DNA of 64,000 bases from Microvirga terrestris (GTDB lineage: Bacteria; Pseudomonadota; Alphaproteobacteria; Rhizobiales; Beijerinckiaceae), in contig NZ_JADQDN010000002.1 of assembly GCF_015694425.1 (NCBI RefSeq), positions 1-64,000 of the forward strand. The letters are read 5' to 3'. Position 1 is the stretch's first letter. Every line of letters starts with the position of its first letter. This document shows positions 1-9,460 of this stretch, piece by piece. A program made the position numbers and the translations under genes. The notes under the pieces were generated by a model that worked only from the letters and a program-made list of their open reading frames with translations, had not been told where the DNA came from and searched no databases.

Positions 1-1823
1 ACGTTCTCGATGCCGTCATAGGTGTCGCCGGCGGCCTCGCCGGTGTTCAGGTGCGGCTGGGCCAGATGCACCGTCACACCCACACCGTCCACGGTGTAGG
101 CCACCGTGTCGAGACCGGCGCCACCGATGAGGTGATCCGCCCCGATGCCGCCATAGAGGGTGTCGTCGCCGGCGCCGCCCTCAAGACGATCATTGCCGCC
201 CAGGCCGATCAGCCTGTCGTTGCCGTCGCGACCCTGCAGGTCGTTGGTGCCGTTGTCGCCAGCGAGTTCGTCGCCGAAGCGCGAGCCGATGATGCCCTCG
301 ATCGAGGCATAGACATCGCCCGCTGCCTCGCCTGCATTGTACTGCGCCATAAGCAGCTTCGCCGTCACGCCGGAGGTGGCGTTCTCGTAATCGGCAAAGT
401 CGATGCCGTCGCCGCCGACAAGCCGGTCGCCGCCCTCGCCACCCTCCAGGAGGTCGTGACCGGCTCCGCCCTGCAAGACATTGTGCAAGGCATCGCCGAC
501 GAGACGGTCGTTGTAGGCTGAGCCGGTCAAGCCTTCGATGCTGCTGTAGACGTCGCCCGCAGCCTCACCCGTGTTGCGCGCGGGATCCGCAAGGCTCACC
601 GTGATGGATCCGCCTGCCTGCTCATAGCTCGCAACGTCTATCCCTAAATCGCCATAGAGCAGATCGCCCGCAAGGCCGCCAACGAGAATGTCGGAACCGG
701 ATCCGCCATGCAGAAAGTCGATCTGGCTCCCTCCAGTCAGCACGTCGTTGTCGCCGCCGCCCGCCAACACGCCGTTACCCTGGATGAAATCCGCGCCGGC
801 AGCACCAATATGAGCTTCAACGAAATACTCCTGCGATCCCGATTGCACTTCCATGACGCCATGTTTTTGAGTAGTCTGGCTGCCAGCGTCCGGGCCTGTC
901 AGAGAGTCGACCATATCCCGGAGCAACTGTATCCCCTGAAGCATGAGATCATACTGTGTTGGGAACGGGTCCGTTGTCTCATTCTCCTCATTTTCATGGA
1001 AGAGGATCGTGTCACTCCTTGTTTCCGTAGTTTCATTCCCAAGAGGATCGGTTGTTTTTATTGTTTGAACTGTCTCCAAGGCAGGGATCGACCCGACCTG
1101 ACGGAGATAAGTCGTCGTTTCAGTCTCGATGATCGAACCATACTGTTCAGGGTTATCAGGGTTATATGACGGAACGACTCGCTCCCAGCGATAACTCGAG
1201 AATTCATCAGTTCTAGCATCCGAATTGTGGAGGACATAGGAATGCGCAAAGTCTCCGTTTGGACGAAACTCTTCCGTCTCAACGGCTCCGTTCTCCAGAA
1301 CATGACTTTCGAAAAGAACTCTTCCCGTGTCCATGTCTCGCTTCACAACGTTAATAAGAGATCCATCCGATGCATAATCTTCTTTAAGCTCCGTACCGGC
1401 AATAAAATCGTAAAATATCTTTTCCGCTGTCCCATCAGGCTCTCTACTGAACTGAACCTGCCAGTATACTGATGTATCTTCAGATCGATGCAATGTTGAA
1501 AAATAACGTCCGCCGCTGGCAAACTCAATAATAATAGTATACCCTGTTTTCTCCTGGATTGAGAGTTCTCTGGTTCCGTCAGTGTGCTCTCTTAGATAGT
1601 AAGTTTTTCCCTCCTGGACCCTCGTCGTGACTCTGGTTCCATCAGGCTGCACGACTGTCGTTGGAAGATTACCCGTCTGTACGGCACCTGTCCTTGAATC
1701 AATCGAAATCGTCCCAGCTCCACCGACACCACCAATCCCGGTCCCAGCTTGGGCGCCGCCATAGCCGACAGATCCCGTCATCAAACGCGCAAGCTCTTCT
1801 TCCAGTGTATACGGTCTGAACAT
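1..1823 (-). CDS. RTX (hemolysin-type calcium-binding repeat) protein, partial
   Basis: The reverse strand is open from an ATG at 1823 to the window edge, about 607 codons, so the C-terminus is missing. A run of purines (AAAGGGG) lies about 8 nt before the ATG. Residues 1 to about 330 carry no domain I recognise; they are rich in Thr, Glu and charged residues, contain no Cys and are visibly lower in GC. From about 340 the protein turns into RTX-type nonapeptides (GGGDNDVLTGG, GGSGSDILVGG, GGAGDDTLYGG) separated by longer units of the type NTGEAAGDTYDGIEN. Such repeats fold into calcium-binding beta-rolls, and the proteins usually leave the cell by type I secretion using a C-terminal signal, which would lie outside this window. 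Function beyond secretion and calcium binding is unknown. Confidence 0.85.
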   Translation of the reverse strand, partial: MFRPYTLEEELARLMTGSVGYGGAQAGTGIGGVGGAGTISIDSRTGAVQTGNLPTTVVQPDGTRVTTRVQEGKTYYLREHTDGTRELSIQEKTGYTIIIEFASGGRYFSTLHRSEDTSVYWQVQFSREPDGTAEKIFYDFIAGTELKEDYASDGSLINVVKRDMDTGRVLFESHVLENGAVETEEFRPNGDFAHSYVLHNSDARTDEFSSYRWERVVPSYNPDNPEQYGSIIETETTTYLRQVGSIPALETVQTIKTTDPLGNETTETRSDTILFHENEENETTDPFPTQYDLMLQGIQLLRDMVDSLTGPDAGSQTTQKHGVMEVQSGSQEYFVEAHIGAAGADFIQGNGVLAGGGDNDVLTGGSQIDFLHGGSGSDILVGGLAGDLLYGDLGIDVASYEQAGGSITVSLADPARNTGEAAGDVYSSIEGLTGSAYNDRLVGDALHNVLQGGAGHDLLEGGEGGDRLVGGDGIDFADYENATSGVTAKLLMAQYNAGEAAGDVYASIEGIIGSRFGDELAGDNGTNDLQGRDGNDRLIGLGGNDRLEGGAGDDTLYGGIGADHLIGGAGLDTVAYTVDGVGVTVHLAQPHLNTGEAAGDTYDGIEN

Positions 1824-2069
1824 CCTCAATCCCCTTTGAGTATTTCTCAGCACATTCTGCGCATCAAGGCTTATTGGGGTGAAGATTGCCGCGATACTCT
1901 TCGAATGGAGAGTGACGACGCGTCAGCACAGGATCTTTGTCCGATGGTGTGATCAACATGTGCGACTTCACACATAATCCGAATATCACTTCAGTCGATA
2001 TGCCTTGCGTCAACAAATATCCTGCGTTGAAAGCCTCTAACGCCGCTCATGACACAGCAGAAGAGTCGC

Positions 2070-5000
2070 TTAAGTTGACAAGGCTGAAACGGTCTGCGTC
2101 ACCTCTCCTCGCATGCTAGCCATGTGCTCCAGCAACACCTTCGCGCTCGGCAAACCGGCGACCGTTGCGAGACGCTTGAGGATGACGGATGGCACCGTCT
2201 CGACGTCGAACTTGCCTTCTATGGTGAGGCGCTGCCATTGGAAGATGTCGTTGAAGAGCTTGTGCGCTTCGATCAATGCCCGTGCGTCATTGTCATCCAG
2301 CAAACCTTCGGCTTGCGCCTTTGCGAATACGCCCTCGACTGAGAGTTCGAAGAGCGCTGGATGCGCATTTGCATAAGCGAGTACCAGCCCTTGTGCGATG
2401 AAATCGAGATCCGTGAGGCCGCCACGGGCGAGCTTCAGGTCCCAAGGGTCGCTGTCGCCCTTCTCCTGCGCGATCAGCTCGCGCATGGCGCGGACTTCCT
2501 TGAACACCTTTTTCGGATTGCGCTTTGTGGTGAGAATATCCTTTACGGCTTCCGACACTTGCGTACCGAAATTCTCATCGCCCGCCATCACACGGGCGCG
2601 GGTGAGGGCCATGTGCTCCCAGAGATCGGCCTCCGACTTCTGGTAATTCACGAAGCCCTTGAACTGCGATGCGACAGGCCCCTTGCCGCCCTGCGGGCGC
2701 AGGCGCAGATCGACTTCGTAGAGCAGGCCGCGCCGGGTCGGCACGGTGAGCGCGGAGACGAGGCGCTGCGTGAGGCGGGTGTAATAGACCACCACATCGA
2801 GCTTCTTCGATCCCGTGCTCTCGCGCGCGTTCTCGTCGAAATCGTAGACTACCACGAGATCGAGATCAGAGCCTGCGGTGAGTTCGCGGCTACCCAAGCG
2901 GCCGAGGCCGAGAATGGCGATGCGTGAACCCGGCACGGTGCCGTGCTCGGCTTCAAAGGCGCGACGCACTTCGTCGAAGGATGCGCGGATGACGGCTCGG
3001 GCGATGGCGGCATAGGCTTCGCCGGCCTGTGCAGGTGAAAGCACATCGGAGAGAAGCCGGGCGCCGGTCACGAAGCGCATCTGGCGCGTGGCATCGCGAA
3101 TGCGGTCGAGAAAATCCTCGAAATCGCGTGGCGGCCCGATGAGCTGGCGCACCTGTTCTTCAATCGTCTCGTAATCGGTGGTGGGCGTGCCGAAGGCGGG
3201 ATCGATCAGCGCGTCAAGCACGTGGGGCGATTGCGCCACCGTATCGGCGAGGCGTGGCGCGGTGCCGAGAAGGTCGGCAAAGAGAAGCCGCAGGCGGTCG
3301 TGCGATTGCAGGATGGTGAGAAGTTCGACGGCCGCCGGCATGCGGCCGAATGCGCGGTCGAGTGCCGCCAATGCTCCATCGGGATCGGCGGTGCCGCCGA
3401 GCGCCGCCAGCAGCGCCGGCGTGAGTTCGGTCAAGACTTCGCGGGCGCGAGCGCTCTGGATCGCGGGACGACGGCCGAAATGCCAGCCGCGCACGGTCTC
3501 GGCTACGCGCTCCGGCTCATGGAAGCCAAGACGCTGGAGGGTCGCGAGGGTATCGGGATCGTTGTCCGAGCCGGTGAAGACGAGGCTGCCCACATCGGAG
3601 GCAAGCTCCGGCCCCTCCTCGAACAGAAGCGCATAATGCCCCTGCACGATCTTCGCCTGATCCGTGAGGGCTTTGGAGAAGGCTTTTAGGTTGGCGAAGC
3701 CGCAGAATCTGGCGAAGCGCTTGAGCTGCTCCTCGTCTGAGGGCAGGCGCTGCGTCTGCTCGTCGGCCACCATCTGCAGCCGGTGCTCGATGGTGCGCAG
3801 AAAACGGTAGGCGTCCGAGAGTTCGTCGCGTGCCTTCGCCGTGATCCAGCCTTCATCGTGAAGGGCTCCCAGCATGTCAAGGGTGCGGCGTCCGCGCAAC
3901 CCGGGACGGCGCCCGCCGAAGACGAGCTGTTGCGTCTGCACGAAGAACTCGATCTCGCGGATGCCACCGCGTCCGAGCTTGATGTCGTGGCCCGCGACCG
4001 CAATCTGATCGTGCCCGCGCACCGCATGGATCTGCCGCTTCATGGCATGAACGTCGGCGATGGACGCGAAGTCGAAATACTTGCGCCAGATGAAGGGGCG
4101 CAGTTCCTTCAGGAAATTCTCGCCCAGCGTCAGGTCACCGGCGATGGGCCTTGCCTTGATGAAGGCCGCGCGTTCCCAGTTCTGCCCCACCGTCTCGTAA
4201 TAAACATATGCCGAGGACAGCGACACGGCGGTGGGCGTCGAGCCCGGATCGGGGCGAAGGCGGTAATCGACACGATGCACATAGCCGTCAGCCGTGCGCT
4301 CCTGCAGGAGCTTGGCGAGTTGCTGAGCGACGCGGGTGTAGATCGTCGCCGCCTCCGAGGGATCGCGCAACACCTTGGTTTCCGGATCGAAGAAGATCAC
4401 GAGATCGATGTCGCTGGAGTAGTTGAGCTCCCCTGCCCCGTGCTTGCCAAGGGCCAGCACGGTGAAACCGGAGCCCTCCCCCGGATTGTCCGGATCCGCG
4501 AGATTGACGCGGCCCAGATCAGCCATCTCGGTGAGAACGAAATTCACGCCACCGGCAACAGAGGCATCGGCGAAGTCGGAGAGCGCCTGCGTCACCTGCT
4601 CCGTGCCCCAGAGGCCGCCGATATCGGCTATTGCGACGAGAAGCGCATGGGCATTGCGGTTCTGCCGGAAGGCTCGCACGGCATCGTCGCGGGTGATCAC
4701 ACCGTTGCGCTGCTCACGGAACAGGTTGGTCTGGCTCTCGATGATCGCGCGATGCGCTTCCTCCGGCGGGGAGAATGCGAGCCTCGCCATGCCCGCAGGA
4801 TCGTTGACGGTCAGCTGCCACAGAAAGGGGGAATGATCGGCGAGGCCAAGGAGAAGATCGCGAAAAAGGCCCTCATCGAGATGAGGCAACAGGACAGCCG
4901 CCTCGGGCTCGTAGCGGATCCGATCGATGAAATCCTTCATTTGCGCCTTGGCCCGCTTCGGGTCGGCCACGTGCGGCGCCCGGGTCAAGCGGCTGAGGAG

Positions 5001-5081
5001 GGAGGCTTTCGTATCCGGCACGGCGGGTCTCTCGGGCTTTCTGCGACGGCCCGAGTGTTCACGCCAGGCATCCGGAGGCAA
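2070..5081 (-). CDS. glnE: Bifunctional glutamine synthetase adenylyltransferase/deadenylase GlnE
   Basis: A 1003-residue protein, normal for rhizobial GlnE. It has two nucleotidyltransferase halves. The N-terminal half has the metal-binding motif YSSDIDLVIFFD around residue 220; the C-terminal half has GSDLDLVVVYD around residue 735. Each is followed by an arginine-rich DxRLRP segment (YRLRPDPGS, LRLRPQGGKG). By family knowledge the C-terminal half adenylylates and inactivates GlnA under nitrogen sufficiency, and the N-terminal half removes the AMP, under control of PII. It is the last gene of a same-strand series, 34 nt after the sensor kinase gene. The start MPPDAWREH is the only good upstream ATG. 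Confidence 0.96.
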   Translation of the reverse strand: MPPDAWREHSGRRRKPERPAVPDTKASLLSRLTRAPHVADPKRAKAQMKDFIDRIRYEPEAAVLLPHLDEGLFRDLLLGLADHSPFLWQLTVNDPAGMARLAFSPPEEAHRAIIESQTNLFREQRNGVITRDDAVRAFRQNRNAHALLVAIADIGGLWGTEQVTQALSDFADASVAGGVNFVLTEMADLGRVNLADPDNPGEGSGFTVLALGKHGAGELNYSSDIDLVIFFDPETKVLRDPSEAATIYTRVAQQLAKLLQERTADGYVHRVDYRLRPDPGSTPTAVSLSSAYVYYETVGQNWERAAFIKARPIAGDLTLGENFLKELRPFIWRKYFDFASIADVHAMKRQIHAVRGHDQIAVAGHDIKLGRGGIREIEFFVQTQQLVFGGRRPGLRGRRTLDMLGALHDEGWITAKARDELSDAYRFLRTIEHRLQMVADEQTQRLPSDEEQLKRFARFCGFANLKAFSKALTDQAKIVQGHYALLFEEGPELASDVGSLVFTGSDNDPDTLATLQRLGFHEPERVAETVRGWHFGRRPAIQSARAREVLTELTPALLAALGGTADPDGALAALDRAFGRMPAAVELLTILQSHDRLRLLFADLLGTAPRLADTVAQSPHVLDALIDPAFGTPTTDYETIEEQVRQLIGPPRDFEDFLDRIRDATRQMRFVTGARLLSDVLSPAQAGEAYAAIARAVIRASFDEVRRAFEAEHGTVPGSRIAILGLGRLGSRELTAGSDLDLVVVYDFDENARESTGSKKLDVVVYYTRLTQRLVSALTVPTRRGLLYEVDLRLRPQGGKGPVASQFKGFVNYQKSEADLWEHMALTRARVMAGDENFGTQVSEAVKDILTTKRNPKKVFKEVRAMRELIAQEKGDSDPWDLKLARGGLTDLDFIAQGLVLAYANAHPALFELSVEGVFAKAQAEGLLDDNDARALIEAHKLFNDIFQWQRLTIEGKFDVETVPSVILKRLATVAGLPSAKVLLEHMASMRGEVTQTVSALST

Positions 5082-5115
5082 CCGAAAACTGCCCTGGGGC
5101 TCTCATCCTTCAGGC

Positions 5116-6549
5116 TTAAGCGGCGGTCTGAAGGGCTGGCTGCGGAAGCTCCACGGCCTTGAGCGGAAGGGCCAGCACGACCCTCAGGCCCGGCTCGTTG
5201 TCCTCCAACCGCAGCACCCCGCCATGGAGCCGCGCCACGGCGGCGGCGAGACTCAAGCCGAGGCCGAAGCCAGGACGCGAGCGGGCTGTTTCCAGGCGAA
5301 CGAAGCGCTCCAGCACCCTGCCCCGCTCCACTTCCGGAATGCCGGGGCCCCGGTCCGCCACAGCGATACACACCTCGCCCTCGCGGCGATGGGCCGAAAC
5401 GCTGATCGTCTTGTTGCGGGAGTCGGACGACGCACCGTATTTGAGGGCATTGTCGAGGAGGTTGGACATGGCCTGCCCAAGGAGTTCGCGGCTGCCGTGA
5501 ACGGGCAGATCGTCCTCGACCGAGACCTCAAGATCCACGCCGGCCTCCTCAGCCAAGGCGTCGTAGAGTTCGGCCACGCCGCGCACCGCTTCGGCGGCAT
5601 CGAAATCCGCGAGACCTTCGCGGGCACTGCCGGCCTCGAGCCGCGCGATCATGAGGAGCGCGTTGAAGATGCGGATGAGGTTGTCGCTCTCGTCGATGGT
5701 GGCGTCCAGCGCCGTCCTCAACTCGTCCGGCGACTTGGCCGTGCGCAGGGCCTCGTCGGCCTTGTTGCGCAGGCGCGTCAGCGGCGTCTTGAGGTCGTGC
5801 GCGATGTTGTCCGAGACCTCCTGCATGCCGCGCATCAGCTCGCCGATCCGGTCGAGCATGGCGTTGAGGTTCTCCGCGAGGCGATCAAGTTCGTCGCCGG
5901 TTCCCGCCACCTTCAGCCGCCCGCCGAGATCGCCCGCCATGATGTGGCGCGTGATGTCTGTCATGTCGTCGACGCGCTTGAGCACTCGCCTGGTGATGAA
6001 CCACCCGCCGAGACAGCCAAGTACGCCGATGAAAAGCAGGGAATAGCCGAACGCGCGATGGATGATTTCCTGCAGGCGCCGCCGCTCCTCAATGTCGCGT
6101 CCGACCAGGAGCCTGAATCCGCCGGGCAGAAGATAGACACGCACTATGGCCACATCGGGCCGCGTCTCGGTCTCGTCAGTGCGGTTGTAGAGCGTCTCGA
6201 ACTGGCCCGTCCGGCCGAGCACCTCCGGTGGCAGCGCGCCCACATTGCCGGCGACGCGCTCACCCGCTTCCGTCGTGACGAGATAGATCAGCGCGCCGGG
6301 CGCCCGGGATCTCCGCTCGACGCTGGTCACGAGACGCCGCAGCCCGCCGAACCTATAGAGATTGGACAGGCTGTCGATCTCGCTCTCGATGGTGGAAATG
6401 AACTGTTGGGTGAGAAGCCTCTGGGCGTTCCAGGCCACGTAGCCGAGCCCGACAAAAGCAAAGATGGTGAAGATGAGCAGATAAGCGAAGGACAGCTTGA
6501 AGGCGGTCGTGCGGAAGAGCTTGCCCAGGGCAGACATGAAGGCGCTCAT
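5116..6549 (-). CDS. Sensor histidine kinase (HAMP, HisKA, HATPase), partner of the next regulator
   Basis: 477 residues from the ATG at 6549, chosen because it overlaps little with the regulator gene that ends at 6560. There is an N-terminal membrane segment (LSFAYLLIFTIFAFVGLGYV), a periplasmic loop, a second membrane segment (FGYSLLFIGVLGCLGGWFIT), a HAMP linker, the H-box HDLKTPLTRLRN with the phospho-His, the N-box NLLDNALKYG, and G-boxes DRGPGIP and GFGLGLSL. It is an EnvZ/OmpR-type inner-membrane kinase. Position between an OmpR-type regulator and glnE matches a pair I remember from Sinorhizobium beside degP1. The signal it senses is not known to me. Confidence 0.92.
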   Translation of the reverse strand: MSAFMSALGKLFRTTAFKLSFAYLLIFTIFAFVGLGYVAWNAQRLLTQQFISTIESEIDSLSNLYRFGGLRRLVTSVERRSRAPGALIYLVTTEAGERVAGNVGALPPEVLGRTGQFETLYNRTDETETRPDVAIVRVYLLPGGFRLLVGRDIEERRRLQEIIHRAFGYSLLFIGVLGCLGGWFITRRVLKRVDDMTDITRHIMAGDLGGRLKVAGTGDELDRLAENLNAMLDRIGELMRGMQEVSDNIAHDLKTPLTRLRNKADEALRTAKSPDELRTALDATIDESDNLIRIFNALLMIARLEAGSAREGLADFDAAEAVRGVAELYDALAEEAGVDLEVSVEDDLPVHGSRELLGQAMSNLLDNALKYGASSDSRNKTISVSAHRREGEVCIAVADRGPGIPEVERGRVLERFVRLETARSRPGFGLGLSLAAAVARLHGGVLRLEDNEPGLRVVLALPLKAVELPQPALQTAA

Positions 6550-6559
6550 GACCGCACGC

Positions 6560-7258
6560 TCATTCCTCGTCCCCCTCGGAACCGACGCGCACCATGTAGC
6601 CCGCGCCACGGATGGTGTGGATCAGCGGATTGTCGAAACTTTTGTCGATCTTGGCGCGCAGGCGCGAGACGTGAACGTCGATCACGTTGGTTTGGGGATC
6701 GAAGTGATAATCCCACACATGCTCCAGCAGCATGGTGCGGGTGACCACCTGATTGGCGTTCTTCATCAGGTATTCGAGCAGCCGGAACTCGCGCGGCTGC
6801 AGCATGATCTCCTGCCCCGAGCGCGTGACGCGATGGGACAGGCGGTCGAGCTCGAGATCGGCGATGCGGTAGACGGTCGGCTCCGCATGAGGTGCCGATG
6901 CGCGGCGGCGCGAGAGGACCTCGACGCGGGCGAGAAGCTCGGAGAAGGCATAGGGCTTGGGGAGATAATCGTCGCCGCCGGCCCGCAGCCCCTTCACCCG
7001 GTCGTCCACCTGGCCCAGCGCCGAGAGAATGAGAACCGGCGTCTCGACCTTCTGCTCGCGCAGGGACCGGATCAGGGAGAGGCCGTCGAGCTTGGGCAGC
7101 ATGCGGTCGACCACGAGCACGTCGTAGTCGCCTGCTTCCGCCATGGCGTAGCCGTCGAGGCCGTCGGCGGCATGGTCCGCCACGTGGCCCGCTTCGCGAA
7201 AAGCCTTGACGAGGTAGGAGGCTGCCTCCCGGTCGTCCTCGATGATCAGAATCCGCAT
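6560..7258 (-). CDS. OmpR/PhoB-family response regulator
   Basis: 232 residues starting MRILIIEDDRE at 7258; a longer reading to 7399 only adds non-conserved residues. The receiver domain (1 to about 115) shows the acidic pair EDD, the phospho-acceptor Asp in LVVDRMLPKLDG and the conserved Lys in LPKPYAFSELLAR. A winged-helix DNA-binding domain follows (REFRLLEYLMKN, RTMLLEHVWDYHFDPQTNVI, TIRGAGYMV). It directly precedes and overlaps the kinase gene region, so the two form a two-component pair. The upstream 245 nt holds two palindromic repeats that separate it from the degP-like gene. Confidence 0.94.
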   Translation of the reverse strand: MRILIIEDDREAASYLVKAFREAGHVADHAADGLDGYAMAEAGDYDVLVVDRMLPKLDGLSLIRSLREQKVETPVLILSALGQVDDRVKGLRAGGDDYLPKPYAFSELLARVEVLSRRRASAPHAEPTVYRIADLELDRLSHRVTRSGQEIMLQPREFRLLEYLMKNANQVVTRTMLLEHVWDYHFDPQTNVIDVHVSRLRAKIDKSFDNPLIHTIRGAGYMVRVGSEGDEE

Positions 7259-7400
7259 CGGCCTACACGCTACACAAGAAAATGCCCGTCGGCGGACCGG
7301 TCCTGGAGGGGGAAAGACCGATCCGCCGCGGGCAGAAGACACCAGGTGTCGGGGGCAATCAACTAGAAAGCCTGGTGCCTGTGCCGTTATCGAGGGCAAA

Positions 7401-7444
7401 GCATTTCCCGGCGAAGTGGAAACCGGTTCGCCTTAAGGAAATGC
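7401..7444. repeat. Intergenic palindromic repeat (GCATTTCC...GGAAATGC type)
   Basis: Nested inverted repeat: outer arms GCATTTCC and GGAAATGC, inner arms GGCGAA and TTCGCC around GTGGAAACCG. This type of intergenic palindrome is familiar to me from Rhizobiales genomes. It lies between the degP-like gene and the response regulator gene. Confidence 0.7.
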
Positions 7445-7456
7445 GGCAACACTAAC

Positions 7457-7502
7457 GCATCGGATGGATCCCAAAAGTGATGTCCACTTTTGGGTCCGAT
7501 GC
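7457..7502. repeat. Intergenic palindrome abutting the degP-like stop codon; possible terminator
   Basis: Two-tier inverted repeat: outer arms GCATCGGA/TCCGATGC, inner perfect arms CCCAAAAGTG/CACTTTTGGG around a 5-nt loop. It begins one base after the degP-like stop codon. RNA from either strand would form a long hairpin. There is no clean T-tract, so it may be an mRNA 3'-end stabiliser or a repeat element more than a classical intrinsic terminator. Confidence 0.7.
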
Positions 7503-7503
7503 T

Positions 7504-8721
7504 TTAGACACCCTTCGGCTGACTCGCGACCTCGAGGGTCACGGTCCGCTCCTTGCCCTCACGCCAGAGGGTGAGCGACAGGGTCTTGCCCGGGGCCACA
7601 TTGGCCACCTTGCGGGACAGGTCCTTGGCTTCCTTGATCGGCTGTCCGTCGACGGCGATGATCGTGTCGCCCGTTTTGACACCGGCCTTGGCCGCAGGAC
7701 CATCCTTCACGGCGTCGGCCACAAGGGCGCCCTTGGGCTCCTTCAGGCCAATGGCCTCGGCGATCTCCTTGGTCACCGGCTGCATCTGCACGCCGATGAA
7801 GCCGCGGGTCACGGAGCCCTTGTCCTTCAGGGAGGCCACGACGCTCTCGACGGTGCTCGCGGGAATCGCAAACGCAATACCCACATTGCCGCCGGACGGC
7901 GAGAAGATCGCCGTGTTCACGCCCACGACCTCACCGGACAGGTTGAAGGTCGGGCCACCGGAATTGCCCTTGTTCACCGAAGCGTCGATCTGGATGTAGT
8001 CGTCGTAAGGACCGCTACCGATATCGCGGTGCTGGGCTGACACGATGCCGGCCGTGACCGTGCCGCCAAGGCCGAACGGGTTGCCGATGGCCATCACCCA
8101 GTCGCCGATGCGGGCCTTCTGGCCGGCCAGGCGAACATAGGGGAAGTCGTTGCCGCCATCGACCTTGAGCAGGGCGAGATCGGTCTTCGGATCGGTGCCG
8201 ATCACCTTGGCGCTCAGCTCCTTGCCGTTGTCCATGGTCACCGTGACTTCGGAGCCTTTGTCGACCACATGGTTGTTGGTCACGACATAGCCGTCAGCCG
8301 AGATGAAGAAGCCGGAACCCAGGGACTGGCCAAACTGACGGGGGCGCTCCTGGCGGGGACCACGCTCGCCACGGCCGGGCATCTGGTCCCGGAACTGGCG
8401 GAAGAAACGCTCCATCGGGTGGCCCGGGGGCAGATCGGGCATGGAGAATTGCTGGCCGTCGTCATCGTCGTCGTTGCGGTCGGCGACGTTCTGCACCTTG
8501 ACCTTGACGGCGACGACTGCGGGCTTGACCTGATCGATCACGTCGGCAAAGGACGGAACGTTCTGGATCGGCTGCGCCATGGAGCGCAGCTCGGCATGAG
8601 CCGGATTGGGAGCGACCAGACCGCTCTCGACGGCGCCACCCGCGATCAACGCGGCGACGGCCGCCGCGCCGAGCCATTTCATGGTGCGCTTGCGGGGGGA
8701 GGTGGAAACCTTGTCCAACAT
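7504..8721 (-). CDS. DegP/HtrA-family periplasmic serine protease with one PDZ domain
   Basis: 405 residues from the ATG at 8721, preferred because AGGAG lies 9 nt upstream; an ATG at 8760 has no ribosome site. A signal segment (MKWLGAAAVAALIAGGAV) targets the periplasm. The trypsin-like domain shows the triad His in TNNHVV, Asp in KTDLALLKV and Ser in GNSGGPTF. One PDZ domain follows (RGFIGVQMQPV to KTLSLTLW), then the protein ends. Rhizobial DegP1 proteins normally have a second PDZ and about 500 residues, so this copy has a DegS/DegQ-like short layout. Role by family: envelope protein quality control. Position next to ccm and the two-component genes is syntenic with rhizobia. Confidence 0.92.
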   Translation of the reverse strand: MLDKVSTSPRKRTMKWLGAAAVAALIAGGAVESGLVAPNPAHAELRSMAQPIQNVPSFADVIDQVKPAVVAVKVKVQNVADRNDDDDDGQQFSMPDLPPGHPMERFFRQFRDQMPGRGERGPRQERPRQFGQSLGSGFFISADGYVVTNNHVVDKGSEVTVTMDNGKELSAKVIGTDPKTDLALLKVDGGNDFPYVRLAGQKARIGDWVMAIGNPFGLGGTVTAGIVSAQHRDIGSGPYDDYIQIDASVNKGNSGGPTFNLSGEVVGVNTAIFSPSGGNVGIAFAIPASTVESVVASLKDKGSVTRGFIGVQMQPVTKEIAEAIGLKEPKGALVADAVKDGPAAKAGVKTGDTIIAVDGQPIKEAKDLSRKVANVAPGKTLSLTLWREGKERTVTLEVASQPKGV

Positions 8722-8850
8722 CTCTTGTCTCTCCTGGATGAACCCTTGTCGGTTCGTCATGGGAGCAAGATGGGGGTTGGCGCCTTACGGTACCCTCACC
8801 TCAAGATGAAATGTTGGTAAGGTTTCGCGACAGGCGGACAGCGCCGTCGC

Positions 8851-9246
8851 TCACTTGCTTCTGCGGGACAAGCGCCTGAATTGCTTGCGAGCGGGTTTCT
8901 TCATCTTGAGGGTTCTGGTCGAGACTGTTTTCAGCTTTCGCCGGCCACCACTGCCGAAAGTGCCGGCAGCTTCGCTTCGGACCGAGCTGGTGGTGGACGC
9001 CCTTCTTGGCGGAAGCGGCGTATCCTTGCGAGCGACAAAGGCACGGTTCATGCATTGGCTCACATGAGCAACACGCCGCTCCACAATCCATCGGAAGCCA
9101 TCGACTCCGATCTTTCCTTTCGGTGCAATCGCGAGCCTTGCCTCCTGACGGCAGGCCTCGCGCTTGGCGACGAGATTATCGTCGGATCGTGCAGCGAAAG
9201 GCAGAACGAAAAGGACAAAACCCAATCCAAAGGCCGCTGCTTTCAC
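8851..9246 (-). CDS. Small secreted basic protein, function unknown
   Basis: 131 residues from a GTG at 9246 with a purine-rich site (AAAGGGA) just upstream. A clear signal peptide (AAAFGLGFVLFVLPFAARS) is followed by a short domain with two cysteines (REACRQEAR, VSQCMNRAF), suggesting one disulfide in the periplasm. The last 50 residues are strongly basic (RRKLKTVSTRTLKMKKPARK). It sits between ccmH and the degP-like gene on the same strand. I do not recognise the family. Confidence 0.6.
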   Translation of the reverse strand: MKAAAFGLGFVLFVLPFAARSDDNLVAKREACRQEARLAIAPKGKIGVDGFRWIVERRVAHVSQCMNRAFVARKDTPLPPRRASTTSSVRSEAAGTFGSGGRRKLKTVSTRTLKMKKPARKQFRRLSRRSK

Positions 9247-9460
9247 GACCGTCCCTTTCGCAGGAAATATCAGGAGATTGATGGCCCGATATCATCAGCT
9301 TGGCGGCTTGGCACAGCGACAAATTGGCATGTTCACCGAAAAAAACGATACTGTTTCCAATTGAGGAATACGGACCTAGTGCGAGCGGACTAAGCTCTCA
9401 TAAATGAGCAAAGTTTCATGCATCGATATGGTGTGAATGATGTCAGGCGGACTTGATGGA

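Noticed and set aside
3783-5162. Plus-strand frame of about 460 codons opposite glnE
   Set aside because: Mirror of the GlnE codon pattern with no recognisable motif; GlnE on the other strand is certain.
4927-6744. Long plus-strand open frame of about 600 codons over the kinase and glnE genes
   Set aside because: It is antisense to a kinase with all catalytic motifs, has Arg/Ala/Gly-rich low-complexity content and no domain. High GC makes long shadow frames common here.
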